NCBI RefSeq assembly: GCF_030679875.1
Contig: NZ_JAUXSP010000019.1
Span: forward strand, 372,001-436,000
DNA from: Phenylobacterium sp.
GTDB lineage: Bacteria; Pseudomonadota; Alphaproteobacteria; Caulobacterales; Caulobacteraceae
DNA: 64,000 nt
Direction: 5' to 3'
Shown: in pieces, positions 58,957 through 64,000 of the stretch
Numbering within the stretch: position 1 is the stretch's first letter
How the letters are laid out: each line of letters begins with the position of its first letter
Translations under genes and position numbers: made by a program
Notes under the pieces: generated by a model
Database searches by the model: none
What the model saw: only the letters and a program-made list of their open reading frames with translations
Told to the model about the DNA's origin: nothing

Positions 58957-59205
58957 ATGGGCAAATATGATCCTCTGCGGGAACACCTGAAACGCCAGCA
59001 GGCCGACGAGTTTGTGCTCAGCTTCGCAGAGATTGAGCGAAAGCTCGGGGCCATGCTGCCCAACAGCGCCAGTCGCCCCCAGTGGTGGGCCAATATCACC
59101 GAGGCCGACACGTCCCACGTCCAGCGCGAGGCGTGGCGGGCCGCCGGGTTTGACGCCTTCCTGATCGCCGGCGAGGACCGGGTCCGCTTTCGCCGGGTGG
59201 GGTGA
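58957..59205 (+). CDS. DUF7662-type hypothetical protein
   Basis: An 82-residue protein beginning GKYDPLREHLKRQ, with LSFAEIERKLGAMLPNSA and PQWWAN in the middle, matching the small conserved family DUF7662. Function unknown, and no membrane segment is visible. Start ATG 58957 sits directly after a G run; the in-frame codons from 58933 do not resemble the family. Six bases before the DUF6880 gene, so both are co-transcribed. Confidence 0.82.
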   Translation: MGKYDPLREHLKRQQADEFVLSFAEIERKLGAMLPNSASRPQWWANITEADTSHVQREAWRAAGFDAFLIAGEDRVRFRRVG

Positions 59206-59211
59206 GACGCG

Positions 59212-60543
59212 ATGGCGCGTCGCCCCGCAGGCGGGAAGAAGGCCCTCTCGGAGGCCAATCTGGCGGCCCTTGGGGCTGAGCGGCTGGCCGCCCTGCTGAT
59301 GGAGACGGCGGGCCCGGCCCTGAAGCGGCGCCTGCGGATGGAGCTGGCCGCCGAGACCGGCGCCGCTGACCTGGCCTTTGAGCTCGACAAGCGCCTGACC
59401 GCCCTGGAGGCCAGCAAGACCCGGGTCTCCTGGCGCAAGCGGCCGGAGCTGCTGGCCGAACTGAAGATGCTCCTGGCCATGATCGTCGAGCGGCTGGCGG
59501 GGCTGGAGTCGGCCCTGGCGCTCGACCGTCTGGTCGCCTGGTTTGATCTCTATCCGTCGCTGACCCGCCGGGTTCAGGACCCCAAGGGGGAGCTGGCCTT
59601 AATCTTCGACGCGGCCTCAAGCGATCTGGCCGCCCTGGCCTCGCAACTGGGGCCAGAGGTCGCCGGACCGCCTTTGAGCGAGGCCCTGGCCACACGGCTG
59701 AGCGAGTGGGCGGTGTGGATCGGTCGCGGCGCCGGGGCGCTCAGCCCGGGCCTGGCGCGGCGCCTGCTGGTCGATCTGACGTCAGGCAAGCCGCCGCCCA
59801 CTGGACGCCTGGCCCTGGTGGTGCGCCGGCTCGCCGACCGGGCCGGCGACCCGGACGCCTGGATCCTCTCCCTGTCCGAGACCGACCGCAAGAAGCCGGA
59901 CATCGCCGCCGAGATCGCCCGGCGCCTGGCTGATGACGGCCGGGCAGGCCCGGCTCGCGAGGCCCTGGAGGCCGCCCGTGGCTCAAACCCTCAAGCCCGC
60001 CCGGCCCGGGGCAAGGCCGCCGGACCCGAGCCGCAGAGCGAGACCTGGTACGCCGCCGAGATCGCCGTCCTGGAGGTCGAGGGGGACGTCAGCGCCGCCG
60101 ATGCGGCCCGGTGGCGGCTGTTCGAACGTAGCCTCTCGCCAGACGCGCTACGGGCGCTGGTGGCGAAGCTCGCAGACTTCGAGGACGTGGTGGCGCTCGA
60201 CCGCGCCTTCGCGATCGCCGCCGCCCACGGGGACCTGATGCGGGCCCTGGCCTTCCTCATGGAGTGGCCGGCGCATCGCGAGGCCGCGGCCTTGATCCTG
60301 AGGCGAAGGGCGGAGCTGCGCGGGTCCTGGAATGATCTGCCGGCCTGGTCCGAGCGGCTCTCGGCGCGTCATCCGCAGGCCGCCCTACTTCTGGTGCGCG
60401 CCCGGGGCCTGGCCCTGCGCCGCCTGGGGGCCGGCTTCAACGACGAGCTGGCCGACCTGATCGTGGAGGCCGAGTCCCTGGCCGTTGGCCTCACTGATCC
60501 GACCATCCCCAGCCACGAAGCCTTCCTGGCCGAGCTTCGCTAG
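59212..60543 (+). CDS. DUF6880-type hypothetical protein
   Basis: A 443-residue, mostly alpha-helical, Ala/Leu/Arg-rich protein without membrane segments, resembling DUF6880. Helical hairpins such as AAIEIA and YPSLTRRVQDPKGELALIF suggest a TPR-like solenoid. Function unknown. It follows the DUF7662 gene at six bases and ends overlapping convergent rpiB by four bases. Confidence 0.8.
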   Translation: MARRPAGGKKALSEANLAALGAERLAALLMETAGPALKRRLRMELAAETGAADLAFELDKRLTALEASKTRVSWRKRPELLAELKMLLAMIVERLAGLESALALDRLVAWFDLYPSLTRRVQDPKGELALIFDAASSDLAALASQLGPEVAGPPLSEALATRLSEWAVWIGRGAGALSPGLARRLLVDLTSGKPPPTGRLALVVRRLADRAGDPDAWILSLSETDRKKPDIAAEIARRLADDGRAGPAREALEAARGSNPQARPARGKAAGPEPQSETWYAAEIAVLEVEGDVSAADAARWRLFERSLSPDALRALVAKLADFEDVVALDRAFAIAAAHGDLMRALAFLMEWPAHREAAALILRRRAELRGSWNDLPAWSERLSARHPQAALLLVRARGLALRRLGAGFNDELADLIVEAESLAVGLTDPTIPSHEAFLAELR

Positions 60544-60989
60544 GCTTCCAGGGCCTTGATCATCGACACCCGCGCCGCGTGACGGCCGCCTTCGAACTCG
60601 GCGCCCAGAAAGGCGTCGACGATTTCGAGGGCCAGGCCTTCGCCCACCACCCGGGCGCCGAGGGCCAGCATGTTGGCGTCATTATGCGCCCGGATCATGC
60701 GAGCCGAGAAGGTGTCGGCGCAGACGCCGCAGCGCACGCCCTTGACCTTGTTGGCGGCCATCATGATCCCCTGGCCGGTCCCGCACACCACGATGCCCAG
60801 CGCGCAGTCGCCGGAGGCGACAAGGCGGGCGGCAGCCTCGCCGTGCTTGGGATAGTCGGTGCTCTCTGGGGTGGTGGGTCCGATGTCGACCACCTCCCAG
60901 CCTTTCGCCGCGACATGGGCGGCGATGGCCTGGCGCAGGGGGATGGCGGCGTGGTCGCTGGAGAGGACGATGCGCTGGCTTGCGGTCAT
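60540..60989 (-). CDS. rpiB: ribose-5-phosphate isomerase B
   Basis: Interconverts ribose 5-phosphate and ribulose 5-phosphate. The 149-residue RpiB/LacA protein has SSDHAAIPLRQAIAAH near residue 10, YPKHGEAAARLV near 46, the catalytic Cys in IVVCGTGQGIMMAANKV near 68 and the RMIRAHNDANMLALGARVVG segment near 97. In alphaproteobacteria this gene often precedes glyA; here glyA is not adjacent. Convergent with the DUF6880 gene, upstream ATG at 60989. Confidence 0.95.
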   Translation of the reverse strand: MTASQRIVLSSDHAAIPLRQAIAAHVAAKGWEVVDIGPTTPESTDYPKHGEAAARLVASGDCALGIVVCGTGQGIMMAANKVKGVRCGVCADTFSARMIRAHNDANMLALGARVVGEGLALEIVDAFLGAEFEGGRHAARVSMIKALEA

Positions 60990-61002
60990 GGGCGGCGCGC
61001 TC

Positions 61003-61500
61003 CTAGCCCTGGCTGCTCACATAGGGGCTGATCAGGCCGAGGGGCGCGGCCGTTGTGTTCTTCACCGCGCGGATGACGATGCGGCTTTCGATGTTGGAGA
61101 CGAGGCCCAGCGACAGAATCTGGTCGCGGAGGAAGTTGTCGAAGGCGTGCATGTCCCGGGTGACGATACGCAACTCATAGTCGGCGGAGCCGGTGACGGT
61201 GGCGCACTGGACCACCTCGTGCAGCTTGGTGATGGCGGTCTCGAAGGCGTCAAGATTATCGCGGGTCGGCAGGGACAGCTTGACGGTGCAATAGACCTCG
61301 AAGTTCAGGCCCAGGCGCTCGCGGTCCAGGATGGTCACCCGGCGCTGGATGACGCCGGCGTCCTCGAGGCGTTTGATGCGGCGCCAGCAGGGGCTGGAGG
61401 ACAGTCCGACCCGCTCGGCGATCTCGGCCACCGACAAGCCGGCGTCGTGCTGAATCAGATCCAGGATCTTGGCATCAACCGCATCAAGGGTCTCAGGCAC
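61003..61500 (-). CDS. Lrp/AsnC-family regulator
   Basis: A 165-residue feast/famine regulator: winged HTH (DAKILDLIQHDAGLSVAEIA and VGLSSSPCWRRIKRLEDAGV, residues 8-52) and a C-terminal RAM/AsnC_trans domain (GSADYELRIVTRDMHAFDNF near 103). GTG 61500 is the best start because GGGGAG lies six bases upstream; ATG 61524 would add eight residues. Divergent from the indolepyruvate ferredoxin oxidoreductase gene, which is a typical amino-acid-responsive target of such regulators. Confidence 0.94.
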   Translation of the reverse strand: MPETLDAVDAKILDLIQHDAGLSVAEIAERVGLSSSPCWRRIKRLEDAGVIQRRVTILDRERLGLNFEVYCTVKLSLPTRDNLDAFETAITKLHEVVQCATVTGSADYELRIVTRDMHAFDNFLRDQILSLGLVSNIESRIVIRAVKNTTAAPLGLISPYVSSQG

Positions 61501-61641
61501 GCTTTTCTCCCCGATTTTCCGCATATGCGCCCGTTTCGTGCCCTGGAACCGGATGTGAGGGGCACGCCTTAGGTAAGCAATTGCGGCGTTCTTATATGAT
61601 CTTGCAAGCCTACAGGGAGCCCCAAAGGGAAAGATATTGCG

Positions 61642-64000
61642 ATGCGGCACACAGAAGTGACGCTCGACGACAAGTTTCTGCTCAACGAGGGTCGGGTTTT
61701 CATCACCGGGGTCCAGGCCCTGCTGCGGGTCCTGATGGACCAGCGACGGCTGGATGAGGCGGCGGGACTCAGCACGGCGGGGTTCCTGTCGGGTTATCGC
61801 GGCTCGCCGCTCGGCGGCCTCGACCAGCAGGCGCACCGGGCGTCCAAGCATCTCGACGCCGCCCAGGTGGTGTTCAAGGAGGGGCTGAACGAGGACCTGG
61901 CGGCCACCGCCGTCTGGGGCAGCCAGCAGGCCAACCTCTTCCCCGGCGCCAAGTACGATGGCGTGTTCGGCATGTGGTACGGCAAGGCGCCGGGCGTCGA
62001 CCGCACCGGCGACGCCTTCAAGCACGCCAACTTCGCCGGGACCTGGGCCCAGGGCGGCGTCGTCGCCGTGGCCGGCGATGACCACAACTGCAAGTCCTCC
62101 ACCCTGCCGTCCCAGTCGGAGTTCGCCTTCCAGGACTTCGAGATGCCGGTGCTTTCGCCGGCCGATGTGCAGGAGGTGCTGGACTACGGCCTGATGGCCT
62201 ATGCCATGTCGCGCTTTTCCGGGCTGTGGGTCGGGCTGATCGCGCTCGCCGACACCATGGATTCCGGCATGACCATCGATGTGGCGCTCGACCGCCACCG
62301 CTTTGTCCTGCCCCGCTTCGACATGCCGGCGGGGGGCCTGGGCATCCGGCTGAAGGACCAGCCGATGGACAAGGAGCGCCGGCTCCGGAGCTACAAGATC
62401 CCAGCCGCCCTGGCCTTCGCCCGGGCCAATCGGATCGATCGGGTGACGCTGGCCTCGCCCCGCCCGCGACTGGGCATCGCCTGCCAGGGCCAAGCCTATA
62501 AGGACGTGATCGAGGCCTTCGCCGCCATGGGGATCAGTCCGGCCCAGGCCGCCGACCTGGGGGTCTCGATCTACAAGATCGGCATGCCCTGGCCCCTGGA
62601 GCCCACGGGCTTGCGCGCCTTCGCCGCCGGTCTCGAGACCCTGATGGTCATCGAGCACAAACGTCCCCTGATCGAGGGCCAGGCCCGCGCCGCCCTCTAT
62701 GACCTGCCGGCCCAGGCGCGGCCGAGGATCATCGGCAAGACCGACGAGCAGGGCCATCCCCTGCTGTCGGATCTCGGCGCGCTTTCGGTGGCCGAGGTGG
62801 CGCTGGCCATCGCCGACCGTCTGCCGCCGGGTCCGCACATGGACGGGGTCTATGACTATCTGAACCGGGTCTCGGCCGCCGGCGTGGCCGCCGTCAGCCT
62901 ATCGTCGGACCAGCAGCGCAAGCCCTTCTTCTGCTCGGGTTGCCCGCACAACACCTCGACCCGCCTGCCGGAAGGCTCCCGGGCGCTCGCCGGCATTGGC
63001 TGCCACTACATGGCCAGCTTCACCGATCCCAATACCGACCTCAACAGCCACATGGGCGGGGAGGGGTTGAGCTGGGTCGGGGCCGCGCCGTTCACCACGG
63101 AAAAGCACGTCTTCGTCAATCTGGGTGACGGGACCTACAACCACTCTGGCTCGCTGGCCATCCGGGCGGCGGTCGCCGCGCAGGCCAACGTCACCTACAA
63201 GCTGCTGTTCAACGACGCCGTGGCCATGACCGGCGGCCAGGCGGCCGAAAGCGGCTTCACGCCGGCCCAGATCACCCGCCAGCTGGCCTCGGAAGGGGTC
63301 GCCCGCACGGTCATCGTCGCCGATGACCCCAGCCGATACGACGGCGTCCGCGACCTGGCGCCTGGCGTCGAGGTCAAGCCGCGGGCCGAGCTGATGGCGG
63401 TTCAGCGGACCCTGCGCGACACGTCCGGTGTCACCGTCCTGCTCTATGACCAGGTCTGCGCTACTGAGAAGCGCCGGCGGCGCAAGCGTGGCAAGCTGGC
63501 CGCGGCTGAGCAACGGGTGATGATCAATCCCCTGGTCTGCGAGGGCTGCGGCGACTGTTCAAAAGCCTCCAACTGCGTGTCGGTGGAGCCGCTGAACACC
63601 GAGTTCGGCCGCAAGCGGAAGATCAACCAGTCCACCTGCAACCAGGACTATTCCTGCCTGGACGGCTTCTGCCCCTCCTTCATCACCCTGGAAGGGGCCG
63701 AAAATCCCCACGCCGCGCGCCTGCCGGCGCTCACGGCCGACTCCACGCCCCTGCCGACCTTCGAGCCCTCGCCGGGGGTGCGCAACATCGTCTTCACTGG
63801 CGTCGGCGGCACGGGCGTGACGACCACCTCCTCGATCCTGGCCATGGCCGCCCATGTGGACGGCAAGGCGGCTTCCGTCGTCGACATGACCGGCCTGGCC
63901 CAGAAGGGCGGAGCGGTGTTCAGCCATGTCCGCATCGGCGAGGACGAGACGAGCATCGTCGGCGGCCGCACGCCGGCGGCCAGCGCCCATGTGTTGATCG
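61642..64000 (+). CDS. fused indolepyruvate ferredoxin oxidoreductase (partial, runs off end)
   Basis: Oxidative decarboxylation of aryl pyruvates (from aromatic amino acids) to acyl-CoA with ferredoxin. The frame is open from ATG 61642 to the window end, 786 codons. It holds the alpha N-terminal pyrimidine domain (GFLSGYRGSPLGGLDQQ near residue 50), the TPP-binding GDGTYNHSGSLAIRA near 495, a 4Fe-4S motif CEGCGDCSKASNC near 633 and the start of the gamma domain GVGGTGVTTTSSILAMAAHV near 718. Family members of this fused type are about 1150-1190 residues, so roughly a third lies beyond the window. Divergent from the AsnC regulator with 141 bp between. Confidence 0.93.
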   Translation, partial: MRHTEVTLDDKFLLNEGRVFITGVQALLRVLMDQRRLDEAAGLSTAGFLSGYRGSPLGGLDQQAHRASKHLDAAQVVFKEGLNEDLAATAVWGSQQANLFPGAKYDGVFGMWYGKAPGVDRTGDAFKHANFAGTWAQGGVVAVAGDDHNCKSSTLPSQSEFAFQDFEMPVLSPADVQEVLDYGLMAYAMSRFSGLWVGLIALADTMDSGMTIDVALDRHRFVLPRFDMPAGGLGIRLKDQPMDKERRLRSYKIPAALAFARANRIDRVTLASPRPRLGIACQGQAYKDVIEAFAAMGISPAQAADLGVSIYKIGMPWPLEPTGLRAFAAGLETLMVIEHKRPLIEGQARAALYDLPAQARPRIIGKTDEQGHPLLSDLGALSVAEVALAIADRLPPGPHMDGVYDYLNRVSAAGVAAVSLSSDQQRKPFFCSGCPHNTSTRLPEGSRALAGIGCHYMASFTDPNTDLNSHMGGEGLSWVGAAPFTTEKHVFVNLGDGTYNHSGSLAIRAAVAAQANVTYKLLFNDAVAMTGGQAAESGFTPAQITRQLASEGVARTVIVADDPSRYDGVRDLAPGVEVKPRAELMAVQRTLRDTSGVTVLLYDQVCATEKRRRRKRGKLAAAEQRVMINPLVCEGCGDCSKASNCVSVEPLNTEFGRKRKINQSTCNQDYSCLDGFCPSFITLEGAENPHAARLPALTADSTPLPTFEPSPGVRNIVFTGVGGTGVTTTSSILAMAAHVDGKAASVVDMTGLAQKGGAVFSHVRIGEDETSIVGGRTPAASAHVLI

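Noticed and set aside
58188..59480. Extended frame for the esterase
   Set aside because: The 5' part is antisense to the DUF7662 and DUF6880 genes; the esterase motif set begins after ATG 58856.
61003..62838. A 611-codon minus-strand frame upstream of the AsnC regulator
   Set aside because: The portion above 61524 is antisense to the indolepyruvate oxidoreductase gene and has no family features; the regulator domain lies only in the 3' part.
1..64000. tRNA, rRNA, CRISPR arrays, insertion sequences or prophage genes
   Set aside because: None could be supported by reading; no transposase, integrase, capsid or regularly spaced repeat array was seen.

Overview
The window looks like a stretch of chromosome from a GC-rich alphaproteobacterium of the order Caulobacterales, probably Caulobacter or Phenylobacterium-like. 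The reasons are a PodJ-type polarity protein whose upstream region carries CtrA-like, DnaA-like and GANTC (CcrM) sites, HWE/HisKA_2 family kinases, the chorismate mutase-hisC-prephenate dehydrogenase order, and an argH-small lipoprotein-lysA operon. No rRNA, tRNA, CRISPR array, insertion sequence or integrase is visible. Almost every base lies in a gene or a short intergenic gap, so this reads as core and shell chromosome rather than a mobile island.

Layout. 0-7.2 kb: isocitrate lyase (glyoxylate shunt), a multi-span membrane protein, a sensor-less HisKA_2 kinase, two stress/envelope proteins, undecaprenyl-diphosphatase, and an ECF42-type sigma factor with its DGPF/YCII partner. 7.2-13.4 kb: five consecutive acyl-CoA dehydrogenases in one minus-strand operon. 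13.6-20.6 kb: a short MprF-like protein, PodJ, a TauE/SafE exporter and its usual partner. 20.6-26.6 kb: the PdeM/Lhr-like DNA-repair pair and a divergent DinG-like iron-sulfur helicase. 26.7-30 kb: an SMR pump and the tyrosine/phenylalanine branch genes. 30-36 kb: a DUF2125 protein, a ChaC-like cyclotransferase, the ftsE-ftsX-ydcF-plsC envelope operon, a zinc-ribbon membrane protein and a phosphoribosyltransferase. 36-40 kb: lysA, an LptM-like lipoprotein, argH, a TlpA-like thioredoxin and an XRE regulator.

40.4-49 kb is the most unusual region. A CHASE2-EAL c-di-GMP phosphodiesterase is translationally coupled to a FecR-domain secreted protein carrying 11 Asn-Gly/Pro-Ala-rich repeats. A two-partner-secretion outer-membrane transporter (TpsB) is divergent from these, with no large TpsA partner in sight, and a CHASE4 hybrid histidine kinase follows. 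This may be a surface or secretion module with its own sensing arm.

49-64 kb: a FATP-type acyl-CoA synthetase, a PAS/HWE kinase, uvrC-pgsA, an SH3b glycine-zipper envelope protein, a pirin facing a membrane-anchored XRE regulator, an esterase, a DUF7662/DUF6880 pair, rpiB, an Lrp/AsnC regulator, and a divergent fused indolepyruvate ferredoxin oxidoreductase that runs off the end. Lipid and carbon themes recur: isocitrate lyase, five acyl-CoA dehydrogenases, an acyl-CoA synthetase and the indolepyruvate oxidoreductase would suit growth on fatty or amino acids. All functions are inferred from motifs and family knowledge read by eye; no database search was run.
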